Origin: Burkholderiales bacterium | GTDB lineage: Bacteria; Pseudomonadota; Gammaproteobacteria; Burkholderiales; Burkholderiaceae_C | Length of the DNA stretch: 64,000 bases | Direction: 5' to 3' | Assembly: GCA_028868995.1 (NCBI GenBank) | Contig: JAGWTH010000021.1 | Location: forward strand, 1-64,000 | Shown: positions 50,219-58,649 of the stretch, one piece after another | Layout: the number at the start of each line of letters is the position of its first letter | Position numbering within the stretch: the first letter of the stretch is position 1 | Translations under genes and position numbers: made by a program | Notes under the pieces: model-generated | Databases searched by the model: none | The model's input: only the letters and a program-made list of their open reading frames with translations | Told to the model about the DNA's origin: nothing

Positions 50219-51508
50219 TCAACGCTGAAAGGGGCCCCAGTCGGGTTCGCGGATGTCGCCGCCCTTGCCGGGCAGGCGCGCCTTGATCTTGCCGTCGAGG
50301 GTGGTGGTCATGAGGGATTCGGCGCCGCCCTGCCGGGTGGCGTAGATGATCAGCCGCCCATTCGGGGCGAAGCTCGGGCTTTCGTCGGCGCTCGTGTCCG
50401 TGAGCGACTGGACGTTGCCCGTGGCGAGCTCCATCACCTGCAGCTTGAAGGCGCCATTGATGCGGGAAATGTAGGCGAGCCACCTTCCGTCGGGACTCAG
50501 GGCCGGCGAAATGTTGTAAGACCCTGTAAAGGTCACGCGCTCCGGCGAACCGCCACCGACGGGCATTCGGTAGATCTGGGGCGAGCCGCCGCGGTCGCTG
50601 ACGAAGTAGATGGTGCGCCCGTCGGCCGCGTACAGCGGCTCGGTGTCGATGCTGCCGGACTGCGTGAGGCGCGTCGGCTGGCCGCCGGTCGCGGGGATCG
50701 TGTAGAGCTGCGAGCCGCCGTCGCGCGACAGCGTCACCGCCAGCGTGCGCCCGTCGGGCGACCAGGCGGGCGCGCTGTTGGAGCCCCGGAAATTGGCGAT
50801 CAGGCGCCGCTGGCCCGTGGCCACGTCGTGCACGTACACCACCGGCTTGCGCGACTCGAAGGACACGTAGGCCAGCCGCTTGCCGTCGGGCGACCAGGCC
50901 GGGGAGATGATGGGCTCGGAGCTGGCCAGCGCCGACTGCGCGTTCTCGCCGTCGGCGTCGGCCACCCAGAGGTTGTAGCGGTTGCCGGCCTTGGTGACGT
51001 AGGCGATGCGGGTGGAGAACACGCCCTTCTCGCCGGTGAGCTTCTCGTAGACCGCGTCGGCGATGCGGTGCGCCGCCAGGCGCAGGTCGTTGGCGACCAC
51101 GACGTAGCCGCCCGCGGCCAGGCTTTCGCCGCGCACCACGTCCCACAGGCGGAAGCGCACGTCCCAGCGGCCGTCGGCCAGCCGGCTGGCGCTGCCCACG
51201 ACGAGCGAGTCGGCCGCCTTCTGGCGCCAGGGGCTCAGGTCGGGGCGGCTGGTCTCGTCCAGGGCGGGCGCGCCCGAGGGGTCGATGGAGCGGAACTGGC
51301 CGCTGCGCTCCAGGTCGGCCTGCACGATGGCGGCCACCTTCTGCGGCGCGTCGGCCTCGCCGCGGAACGGGACGATGGCGATGGGCAGCTGCGTCAGCCC
51401 GACGCCGGTCACCTCGACCCGGAACTGCGCCAGCGCCGGCCCGGCCGCCGCCATCGCGCCGAGGCAGGCGACCAGCTCCCGGCGGCGCCACTGACTGGGA
51501 ACATGCAT
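50219..51508 (-). CDS. tolB: Tol-Pal system protein TolB
   Basis: Periplasmic beta-propeller protein of the Tol-Pal machine. 429 residues. A signal peptide (cleavage after ALA near 27) is followed by an N-terminal domain (about 30-170) with AIVPFRGE and six propeller blades carrying repeats of the type PAWSPDGKRLAYVS. Preceded by AGGAGAGA. TolQ, TolR and TolA are not upstream; an LPS glycosyltransferase gene is. Confidence 0.95.
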   Translation of the reverse strand: MHVPSQWRRRELVACLGAMAAAGPALAQFRVEVTGVGLTQLPIAIVPFRGEADAPQKVAAIVQADLERSGQFRSIDPSGAPALDETSRPDLSPWRQKAADSLVVGSASRLADGRWDVRFRLWDVVRGESLAAGGYVVVANDLRLAAHRIADAVYEKLTGEKGVFSTRIAYVTKAGNRYNLWVADADGENAQSALASSEPIISPAWSPDGKRLAYVSFESRKPVVYVHDVATGQRRLIANFRGSNSAPAWSPDGRTLAVTLSRDGGSQLYTIPATGGQPTRLTQSGSIDTEPLYAADGRTIYFVSDRGGSPQIYRMPVGGGSPERVTFTGSYNISPALSPDGRWLAYISRINGAFKLQVMELATGNVQSLTDTSADESPSFAPNGRLIIYATRQGGAESLMTTTLDGKIKARLPGKGGDIREPDWGPFQR

Positions 51509-51572
51509 TGTTGGTTCTCTCCTGAATGCTGTCTGCGGTTCACTTGCGCGCGTTTGGTTCCCCGGATCGGGT

Positions 51573-52382
51573 TCAGCCCGGACCGGCGGAGCCCCCCCCG
51601 CGCTGCAACAACCATAGCTTCATGTAACGGTAATAGGTGCCTTCGGCGTTGGAGATCGCCAACGCCAGGCCCAGCCGACCGTCCAGGAAACCCAGCTTCA
51701 GCACGTAGGTGCGCATGAAGGCCCACCCGCCATGGCCCAGGGCCTTGGCCAGCGATCCCTTCACGCCCCTGCGTTGCAACGCATGGGCCCCCGCGGTGGA
51801 ATACCGGTCCAGCTTCGTCAGCACCGACTCGAAATGCGGCATGCTGTCATGCAGCAGGTCGCCGCGCAGCCGGCCCACCGGGCCGCGGGCCAGCACGCGC
51901 TCGTGCACCAGGTCGTCCGAGAAGCGGGCGCTGCCGCGGCGGAACAGCCGCACCACCCGGTCCGGGTACCAGCCGGAATGGGCCATGTACTGCCCGCAGT
52001 AGCTGGATCGGCGATTGGTCTCCCAGGCATCATGTTTGCCCGAATGTATCGCAGCCCGCAGGCTGGCCGCCAGTTCGGGCGTGACCTGTTCGTCGGCGTC
52101 GATCGAGAACACCCAGTCGCCGGTGGCGGCGTCCAGCGCGCGGTTCTTCTGGGGGCCGAAGCCGGGCCAGTCGGCGGTCTCGATCACGCGGGCGCCCGCC
52201 GCGCGCGCCGCCTCCACCGTGCCGTCGGTGCTGCCGGAGTCGACCACCACCACCTCGTCGGCGAACGCCACCGAGCGCAGGCATGCGCCGATGTTGCGGA
52301 TCTCGTTGCGGGTGATCAGGACGACGCTCAGCCTTCCAGGCGCGGGCGCCTCCCGGCTTTCACTGGATAATCCTCCGATCAT
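51573..52382 (-). CDS. Family 2 glycosyltransferase, LPS core WaaE/KdtX-like
   Basis: 269-residue cytoplasmic GT-A enzyme. LSVVLITRNEIRNIG near 18, VVDSGSTDGT near 46, and the metal-binding DADE at about 94-97. WFTRRxYY-like ETNRRSSYCGQYMAHSGWYPDRVVRLFRR near 120-150 is characteristic of the WaaE/KdtX type that adds glucose to LPS inner core. Short-leader promoter upstream. Transcribed divergently from the next glycosyltransferase (28 bases between starts). Confidence 0.88.
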   Translation of the reverse strand: MIGGLSSESREAPAPGRLSVVLITRNEIRNIGACLRSVAFADEVVVVDSGSTDGTVEAARAAGARVIETADWPGFGPQKNRALDAATGDWVFSIDADEQVTPELAASLRAAIHSGKHDAWETNRRSSYCGQYMAHSGWYPDRVVRLFRRGSARFSDDLVHERVLARGPVGRLRGDLLHDSMPHFESVLTKLDRYSTAGAHALQRRGVKGSLAKALGHGGWAFMRTYVLKLGFLDGRLGLALAISNAEGTYYRYMKLWLLQRGGGSAGPG

Positions 52383-52390
52383 GAAGCGCG

Positions 52391-52396
52391 ATCATA
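52391..52396 (-). promoter_or_regulatory. -10 element of the WaaE-like gene, near-leaderless
   Basis: TATGAT on the minus strand, eight bases before the ATG at 52382, in the 28-base gap between divergent starts. Transcription from it would give almost no 5' leader. No clear -35. Confidence 0.4.
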
Positions 52397-52410
52397 TCCG
52401 TCCGTAGCGC

Positions 52411-53229
52411 ATGACCGACTACGCCATCACCTTCGCCTGCTACAACCAGGTCGACTACACGCGCCAGTGCGTCGACAGTCTGGTCCGTCACGGCTACGAC
52501 CTCGGGCGGGTGGTAGCCGTCGACAACGGCTCCAGCGACGACACGCGCGCCTATCTGGACGGCCTACCCCTGGGAGGCCGCATCTACAACCGCCAGAACC
52601 TCGGCTGCGGGGTGGCGTGGAACCAGGGCGTGCTGGCATTCCAGTCGGAGTGGACCGTCGTGATGAACAACGACGTGCTGGTCTCGGCGCAGTGGATCGA
52701 AAACCTGATCGCCTCGGCCGAGCGGCTGGGGGTGCGGGCGGTCTCGCCGGCGCTGGTGGAGGGGCCGCTGGACTACGACTTCGATGCCTTCGCACGCGAT
52801 GCCTCCCGGCGCATGGCCGACGTGGCGCGCATGGGCGCACGCCACGCCGTCTGCCTGTGCGTTCACCGCTCGGTCTGGGACGAGGTGGGCTTCTTCCAGG
52901 CCACGCCCAGCCTGTGGGGCTACGAGGACACCCTCTTCTTCCACGCTCTGGACAAGGCCGGCGTGCGCACCGCCATCGTCGGGTCCTCCTGGCTGCACCA
53001 CTACGGCTCGATCACCGTCAGCGCGCTCAAGCAGGAGCGCGGCCTGTCCGGCCACCAGGGACTGGGTGCGCGCAACAACTACCGGCTGCTCGGGAAGTCG
53101 CTGCTGCGGCGCAAGTGGGACAAGTTCCTGCGCAAGCGCCAGGAACGCGACTGGCGCGCCGAGGAACTGGTTCGCTACGGCATGACCCTGCACGGGGAAC
53201 GCCGGGATGGCGGCTTCGTGTGGCGCTGA
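52411..53229 (+). CDS. Family 2 glycosyltransferase
   Basis: 272 residues, GT-A fold. VVAVDNGSSDDT near 34, NLGCGVAWNQGV near 63, metal-binding region MNNDVLVS near 87, and GYEDTLFFHALDKAG near 170. Rhamnosyltransferase-like organisation. No membrane helices. First of two co-oriented glycosyltransferases (13 bases to the next). Sugar donor and acceptor unknown; context indicates LPS or O-antigen. Confidence 0.87.
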   Translation: MTDYAITFACYNQVDYTRQCVDSLVRHGYDLGRVVAVDNGSSDDTRAYLDGLPLGGRIYNRQNLGCGVAWNQGVLAFQSEWTVVMNNDVLVSAQWIENLIASAERLGVRAVSPALVEGPLDYDFDAFARDASRRMADVARMGARHAVCLCVHRSVWDEVGFFQATPSLWGYEDTLFFHALDKAGVRTAIVGSSWLHHYGSITVSALKQERGLSGHQGLGARNNYRLLGKSLLRRKWDKFLRKRQERDWRAEELVRYGMTLHGERRDGGFVWR

Positions 53230-53242
53230 GCCGGCACGGCGC

Positions 53243-54358
53243 GTGAGCCGCGGCGTCTTCTTCGCGGAGAGTTCGCCCAACATCGGCGGGCAGGAACTGC
53301 AGCTGCTGCAGCAGGCGCAGGCCCTGCAGGAGCGGGGCTGGGCGGTGCGCCTCCTCTGCCGCCCGGGCAGCCGCGTCGGTGCAGAGGCCGTCGCGCGCGG
53401 GCTGCCGGTGGAAACGGTGCGCTTCCGCGGCGCGCTGGACCTTCCCAGCCTGCTGCGTGTGGCAGCCCTCGCGCGCGAACACCGGCCGCTCGCGCTCGTC
53501 TGCCACAGCGGCCACGACGCCAACGTCTGCGCACTCGCGATCCGCGGCGCAGCGGCGCTGGGCCTGCTGCGGCCGCGGCCGCGGCCGCGACTGCTCCGGA
53601 TGCGCACCTACCAGCCCGGCAGGGCAGGAGCGTTCGCCTACAACCACCTGTTCGACGCCAGCTTCACGCCCAGCGCGGGCCTGCGGGCCCAGCTGCTGGC
53701 CAACCGGGCGATCCGGCCGGACCGGGTCGGCGTGCTCTACCCCGCGGTCGACTTCCGCCGACTCGAGCAGGCCGACGGCGCCCTTCCGCCGGAGCTGGAG
53801 GCCCGCCTGGCGCAGGCGGGGCCGGTGGTGGTCCATGCCGCGATGCTGCGGCCGGAAAAGGGGCACGCCTTCATGCTGCAAGTCGTTCGGGCGCTGCTGC
53901 CGCACCTGCCGGGGCTGCTGTACGTCGCCGCGGGCGACGGCGTGGAACGGGCCCGGCTGGAAGAACAGGCGCGGCGGCTCGGGATCGCCGACCACGTCCA
54001 CTTCCCTGGCCTGCTGCAACCGGTCGCGCCTCTGCTGCGCAGGGCGGACGTCGTCGTGATGCCGTCGCTCTACGAGCCGCTGGGCATGAGCCAGGTCGAG
54101 GCGCTGGCGCTCGGCGTGCCGGTGGTCGTGAGCGACGTCGGTGGCCTGCCGGAAACCGTGGTCCATGGCGAGACTGGCTGGATCTGCCCCAGCCCCGCGG
54201 CGCCCGGCGCGCTGCAGGCCTGGACGCAGGCGCTGGAGGAGGTCCTCGCCGATCCCGCGGCCGCCCGCAGCCGCGCGTTGCGAGGCGGCGCCCGCGTCCG
54301 GGTGCAGTTCGATCCCGAGGTCAACCTCCAGGCGCTGGTGCGCGCCCTCGAATCCTAG
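53243..54358 (+). CDS. Family 4 glycosyltransferase
   Basis: 371 residues, GT-B fold. N-terminal FFAESSPNIGGQELQLLQQA, central HAAMLRPEKGHAFML (about 205), and the C-terminal donor-site MPSLYEPLGMSQVEALALGVPVVVS with GGLPETV (about 275-310) as in GT4 enzymes. The GTG at 53243 fits the N-terminus best. An in-frame CGGCCG repeat (53570-53587) encodes Arg-Pro repeats in the linker. The stop overlaps that of the convergent O-antigen ligase gene (CTAG). Confidence 0.87.
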   Translation: MSRGVFFAESSPNIGGQELQLLQQAQALQERGWAVRLLCRPGSRVGAEAVARGLPVETVRFRGALDLPSLLRVAALAREHRPLALVCHSGHDANVCALAIRGAAALGLLRPRPRPRLLRMRTYQPGRAGAFAYNHLFDASFTPSAGLRAQLLANRAIRPDRVGVLYPAVDFRRLEQADGALPPELEARLAQAGPVVVHAAMLRPEKGHAFMLQVVRALLPHLPGLLYVAAGDGVERARLEEQARRLGIADHVHFPGLLQPVAPLLRRADVVVMPSLYEPLGMSQVEALALGVPVVVSDVGGLPETVVHGETGWICPSPAAPGALQAWTQALEEVLADPAAARSRALRGGARVRVQFDPEVNLQALVRALES

Positions 54359-55650
54359 GGTTCCCCCCGGCGCCGCGCCAGGACGGCGCCGCACAGCACC
54401 GCGGTCATCACGGCATAGAGGCTGGCCATGAACTTGAGGTCCACGATCTCGGTGCTCATGCTGCTCACGAACATGCAGGTGAAGAAGGCGAATCCCATCG
54501 CCGCATCGGGGTGCGCCCGAGGGCCGTCACGCCGCAACGCACGGGCACACACCATCAGCGGCACCAGCAACAGGGCCGCCGTCGCGACGAGGCCGCCCAC
54601 GCCCATGCGCACGGCGTTGCTCACGATCTGGTTGTGGAAGGCGGAGTGGAATGCATGCTCCACGGAAGCGGGGGATGCGAACGCAAACGTCGGCAGGGTA
54701 GCCGTGGGCATGTGCGACGTGTCCCCGATCCCTTCCCAGGGATGGTGGGCGATCAACTGGACCGCCATGCGCAGGAACGAGATGCGCCACCCGACGGAAC
54801 TGTCGGGCGCCACTCCATGCCAGGGGTAGGACACCACCTCCATCACGGCCTGATTGATGCGCTGCGATACCGGCGGCAGCAGGAAGTAGGCCAGCAGGGC
54901 GAACAGTGCTGCGGCGACCAGGGCAGCAACCGTGGCCCAGAGGTTCCGCACGCCCCAGAGGAAATACAGCCAGACCGCGACGACGATCGGCACGGCCAGC
55001 CAGCCGGTGCGGCTGCCGGAGCGAACCGAGAGGAGCAGGCCCACCAGCACGCCGATCACGCGCAGGACGACACTCCAGCGCCGGCCCTCGCGCCAGTCGC
55101 CCGGCTCCAGCGTGATCAGGCACATCAACGCGAAGGACAGATTCAGGTAGCCGAACACCAGCGGATCCACGAAGTGGGTGGTGTCCCGCCCCGGCCCCCA
55201 CTTGGGGTCCGCTCCGAAGACCTGCAGCACCGCCAGCCCGACCAGCACGGCCACCGGGAGCACCCACTGCAGCGCGCGGGCGGCGGAAACGCGCGACCGC
55301 AGCACGAACACGAGGATCGGCAGGGCCGCCAGGAAACGTGAAGGCGCGTCGAATTGCGTCGCATGGCGGTCGCCGCGCATGAGCGCACTGAGCGCGGCGG
55401 CCAGGATCGGTGCCACCAGCGTCACCGCCAGGATCCAGAACCAGCGTCGCTCGGTCGCCGCCAGCCGCGTCGCCGGCAGTTCGCCCCCTGCCAGCAGGAA
55501 CAGGCTCAGCAACGCGCCAGGGAGCAGCACGATGCTGGTCCAGGCGGTCAGGGTGAATACCAGCAGGGGCGCGGAGCAGACGAAGAATCCCAGGATCTGG
55601 GCTCGGCGCTGGACGGGAAAGGAATGCACCGTGGGCGGGAAGGAGGTCAT
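54355..55650 (-). CDS. O-antigen ligase (WaaL)-like polytopic membrane protein
   Basis: 431 residues, about ten to twelve hydrophobic helices, Wzy_C/WaaL type. The large periplasmic loop (about 255-345) holds PWHGVAPDSSVGWRI and HHPWEGIGDTSHMP, the H..G..GxG-like region that in WaaL is needed to attach undecaprenyl-linked O-antigen to lipid A-core. WaaL and Wzy polymerases are hard to tell apart; neighbouring msbA and core genes favour WaaL. The ATG at 55650 is preceded by CCTCC on the plus strand (GGAGG-type, facing it). Confidence 0.8.
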   Translation of the reverse strand: MTSFPPTVHSFPVQRRAQILGFFVCSAPLLVFTLTAWTSIVLLPGALLSLFLLAGGELPATRLAATERRWFWILAVTLVAPILAAALSALMRGDRHATQFDAPSRFLAALPILVFVLRSRVSAARALQWVLPVAVLVGLAVLQVFGADPKWGPGRDTTHFVDPLVFGYLNLSFALMCLITLEPGDWREGRRWSVVLRVIGVLVGLLLSVRSGSRTGWLAVPIVVAVWLYFLWGVRNLWATVAALVAAALFALLAYFLLPPVSQRINQAVMEVVSYPWHGVAPDSSVGWRISFLRMAVQLIAHHPWEGIGDTSHMPTATLPTFAFASPASVEHAFHSAFHNQIVSNAVRMGVGGLVATAALLLVPLMVCARALRRDGPRAHPDAAMGFAFFTCMFVSSMSTEIVDLKFMASLYAVMTAVLCGAVLARRRGEP

Positions 55651-55715
55651 CGAGGCACAGGCTCCGGCGAAAGGAGGCCGCACCGGTGTCCCGGGGGCCA
55701 CCCGCTGAATCCGGG

Positions 55716-55721
55716 GATAAT
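55716..55721 (+). promoter_or_regulatory. -10 element of msbA, short leader
   Basis: GATAAT ten bases before the msbA ATG at 55732, within the 81-base gap to the divergent ligase gene. Same layout as map, dapC and rlhA. Confidence 0.4.
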
Positions 55722-55731
55722 ACACGGTCCC

Positions 55732-57534
55732 ATGCAGTCCGCTCCGCCCCTCGTGCCCGACGCCCAGGGAGCGCCTGCGGCCGGTCCCGTGCAGGCGCCG
55801 CCCGAGGGCCTCGTCCAGCGCCTGCGGCGCTTCATCCCCTACGTCCAGCACGTCCGGCGCTACTGGGTCGTCGTCGTGGTCGCCACCGTCGTCGGCGCGA
55901 CCACCGAGCCGGCGGTTCCGGCCCTGATGAAGCCCCTGCTGGACCACGGTTTCTCCGCCAGCGCCTTCAACCCGTGGCTGGTGCCCGCGGCCCTCATGTT
56001 GCTTTTCGCGATTCGCGGCATGGCCGGCTTCATCGCCGACATCGCGCTCGCCAAGATCGCCAACGAAGCCATGTTCACGCTGCGCCGGGCCCTTTTCGGT
56101 CGCCTGCTGGATGCGCGCCTGGACCTGTTCCGCTCCGAGTCGGCCAGCTCGCTGTCCAACAGCATCGTCCACGAGATCCAGAACGCCATCATCATGCTGG
56201 TGAACGCGCTCACCGGCCTGGTCAAGGACAGCCTGGCCATGGTCGGCCTGCTGGCCTACCTCATGTACATCAATTGGCGGCTGACGCTCATCGTCGGCTT
56301 CCTGGCGCCGGCGGTGGCCTGGATCATGCGCACGGCCTCCCGCCGGCTGCATCGCCTCGCCAAGAGCAGCCAGGCGGCCACCGTGGAACTGGCGTACGCG
56401 GTGGAGGAAAACGTGCTGGCCAACCGCATGGTGCGGCTGCACGGCGCCGAGCGCGCCCAGGCGACACGCATCGAGGTCCTGAACCTGGCCCTGCGCCGTC
56501 TGGCCATGAAATCCTCGGTGGCCCAGGCGGCCATCACGCCGCTGATGCACATGATCGCGGCCGCAGCACTGTCCCTGGTGATCGTGATCGCCCTGCTGCA
56601 AGCCGACCGAGGCATGACCGTCGGCACTTTTGCCTCCTTTGTCACCGCATTGCTGATGCTGATCGCGCCGGTCAAGCGCCTGTCCCAGGCCACGAGCCCG
56701 ATGACGCGCGCCCTCGCCGTGCTCGAACGCTCGTTCGACCTCGTGGAGCACACCCCTGCCGAGCAAGGGGGGAACCACGATCCGGGACGGGCGCGGGGCC
56801 ACATCGCCTTCCGCGACGTCACGGTGCGCTACCCCGGCGGTTCGGGCAACGCGCTGGAGCGCTTCAGCCTGGAGATCGAGCCGGGCGAAACCGTCGCGCT
56901 GGTCGGCCCCTCCGGCTCCGGCAAGACCACGCTGGTCAACCTGCTGCCCCGCTTCCTGGAGCCCGTGTCGGGCGCGGTGGTCCTGGACGGACAGGATGTG
57001 CGCGCATGGAGCCTGCCGGCGCTGCGCCGGCAGTTCGCCATGGTGAGCCAGGAGGTGGTGATGTTCAATGACAGCCTGGCCAACAACGTGGCGCTGGGCG
57101 CGGAGATCGACCGCGAACGTGTGCTGCGCGCGCTGGAAGCCGCCAACCTTTCGGACATGGTCGCGACGCTGCCGCAGGGCATCGACACCTGGGTCGGCCA
57201 CAATGCCACCGCGCTGTCCGGCGGCCAGCGGCAGCGCCTCGCGATCGCGAGGGCCCTGTACAAGGACGCCCCGGTGCTGATCCTGGACGAGGCGACGTCC
57301 GCGCTGGACAACGAATCGGAGCGGCTGGTGCAGGATGCTCTGCGCCGCCTGATGGCCGGGCGCACCAGCCTGGTGATCGCGCACCGGCTATCGACCATCG
57401 AGCATGCCGACCGCGTCGCGGTGCTCGATCGGGGCAGCCTGCTGGAACTGGGCACCCATGCCGAACTGATCGCCAGGGGCGGGCTCTACGCCCGCCTTCA
57501 CGCGCTCAGCCGCTCCGGCGGTCCTGGCCTGTGA
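55732..57534 (+). CDS. msbA: Lipid A export ATP-binding/permease MsbA
   Basis: Homodimeric ABC exporter flipping lipid A-core across the inner membrane. 600 residues: six-helix transmembrane domain (about 40-330) and a nucleotide-binding domain with Walker A GPSGSGKTT near 398, signature LSGGQRQR near 500, Walker B VLILDEATSALD and H-loop IAHRLS. The stop overlaps the start of the heptosyltransferase gene (GTGA). Fits the LPS block around it. Confidence 0.93.
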   Translation: MQSAPPLVPDAQGAPAAGPVQAPPEGLVQRLRRFIPYVQHVRRYWVVVVVATVVGATTEPAVPALMKPLLDHGFSASAFNPWLVPAALMLLFAIRGMAGFIADIALAKIANEAMFTLRRALFGRLLDARLDLFRSESASSLSNSIVHEIQNAIIMLVNALTGLVKDSLAMVGLLAYLMYINWRLTLIVGFLAPAVAWIMRTASRRLHRLAKSSQAATVELAYAVEENVLANRMVRLHGAERAQATRIEVLNLALRRLAMKSSVAQAAITPLMHMIAAAALSLVIVIALLQADRGMTVGTFASFVTALLMLIAPVKRLSQATSPMTRALAVLERSFDLVEHTPAEQGGNHDPGRARGHIAFRDVTVRYPGGSGNALERFSLEIEPGETVALVGPSGSGKTTLVNLLPRFLEPVSGAVVLDGQDVRAWSLPALRRQFAMVSQEVVMFNDSLANNVALGAEIDRERVLRALEAANLSDMVATLPQGIDTWVGHNATALSGGQRQRLAIARALYKDAPVLILDEATSALDNESERLVQDALRRLMAGRTSLVIAHRLSTIEHADRVAVLDRGSLLELGTHAELIARGGLYARLHALSRSGGPGL

Positions 57535-58622
57535 CCGGCGGGATGCGCTCGATCCTGGTGGTCGTGACCCGCCAGATCGGCGACGTGCTTCTCACCACGC
57601 CCCTGATCCACGCTGCCCGCCGCCTGTGGCCGGATGCAGCGATCGACGTGCTGGGGTTCGAAGGGACGCTGGGCATGCTCGATGGCAACCAGGACGTGCG
57701 GGAAGTGATCGCGGCGCCAGCGCGGCCCGGATGGCGCGGCAGCCTGCGCCTGACGCGCCGCCTGTGGCGGCGCTACGACCTGGCACTGGTGGCCGAGGCC
57801 AGCGACCGGGCCCACCTGATCGGCGCCCTCGCCTCCCGCCGGCGCAGCGGCATCCTGCCGCCCGAGGGCGGCAGCAACTGGTGGAAGCGGCTGTTGCTGG
57901 ACCACGTCGTGACCAGTGCCGGCGACCTGGGCGAGGTCCACGTGGTGCAGGAGAAGCTGGCGCTGCTCGCCCCCTGGCGCGCAGCGCAGTCGCCTGCCGC
58001 GCGGCTGGTGCCCCCTGCCAGCGAGGCGTTGCCCGAGGCCCTGACAAGCCGGCTCGCGCCGGGCTACGTGGTGGTGCACGCGCCCTCGATGTGGCCGTAC
58101 AAGCAATGGCCGATCCCGCATTTCCGCGAACTGGTCGCCTCGCTCGCTCAGGCGGGCCGGCAGATCGTCCTGACCGGCGGGCCGGCCGCGGGCGATCGCG
58201 AGACGGTCGCCGCCATGCAGGGGGCGGCCCCGCCCGAGCAGCTGCTGGACGCCGGCCTCCTCTCCCTCGGCCAGCTCGCGGCCCTGCTGCAAGGCGCTGC
58301 GCTCTACATCGGGCCCGACACCTCGGTGTCGCACCTGGCCGCGGCGTGCGGCGTGCCCACGCTCGCCGTGTTCGGTCCGACCAATCCGCAACGCTGGGCG
58401 CCCTGGCCACGCCTGGCGCAAGGCCAGCCCGTGCACTTCGCGCGGCGCAGCACGGCGCAGACCATGGGCAACGTCACCCTGATGCAGGCGCAACTGCCCT
58501 GCGTGCCTTGCGGCAAGGCGGGCTGCGAGGACCACCGAATGAGCCGGACCGACTGCCTGCCGGCGATCAGCGCCGCCCAGGTGGCCGCGATCGCGCGCGA
58601 GATCCTCGCCGGCAGGCGCTGA
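57531..58622 (+). CDS. Family 9 glycosyltransferase (LPS heptosyltransferase-like)
   Basis: 363 residues, GT-B fold of the ADP-heptose:LPS heptosyltransferase family. N-terminal RQIGDVLLTTPLIHAARRLWP, middle HAPSMWPYKQWP near 185, and donor-site GPDTSVSHLAAACGVPTLAVFGPTNPQRW (family stretch near 262). Several Cys at the end (LPCVPCGKAGCEDH) resemble other GT9 proteins of this type. GTG 57531 overlaps the msbA stop; ATG 57543 is an alternative. The exact core position modified is unknown. Confidence 0.89.
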   Translation: MTGGMRSILVVVTRQIGDVLLTTPLIHAARRLWPDAAIDVLGFEGTLGMLDGNQDVREVIAAPARPGWRGSLRLTRRLWRRYDLALVAEASDRAHLIGALASRRRSGILPPEGGSNWWKRLLLDHVVTSAGDLGEVHVVQEKLALLAPWRAAQSPAARLVPPASEALPEALTSRLAPGYVVVHAPSMWPYKQWPIPHFRELVASLAQAGRQIVLTGGPAAGDRETVAAMQGAAPPEQLLDAGLLSLGQLAALLQGAALYIGPDTSVSHLAAACGVPTLAVFGPTNPQRWAPWPRLAQGQPVHFARRSTAQTMGNVTLMQAQLPCVPCGKAGCEDHRMSRTDCLPAISAAQVAAIAREILAGRR

Positions 58623-58630
58623 GCGCGCTT

Positions 58631-58645
58631 CCCTCCTGGGGAGGG
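58631..58645. terminator. Short hairpin between convergent genes
   Basis: CCCTCC-TGG-GGAGGG, 6 bp with three-base loop, in the 27-base gap between the heptosyltransferase and rng stops. No T tract. Confidence 0.35.
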
Positions 58646-58649
58646 GACG

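Noticed and set aside
55651-57384. N-terminal extension of the ligase-like frame into msbA
   Set aside because: The part beyond 55650 is the antisense of msbA; the hydrophobic protein starts with the ATG at 55650.
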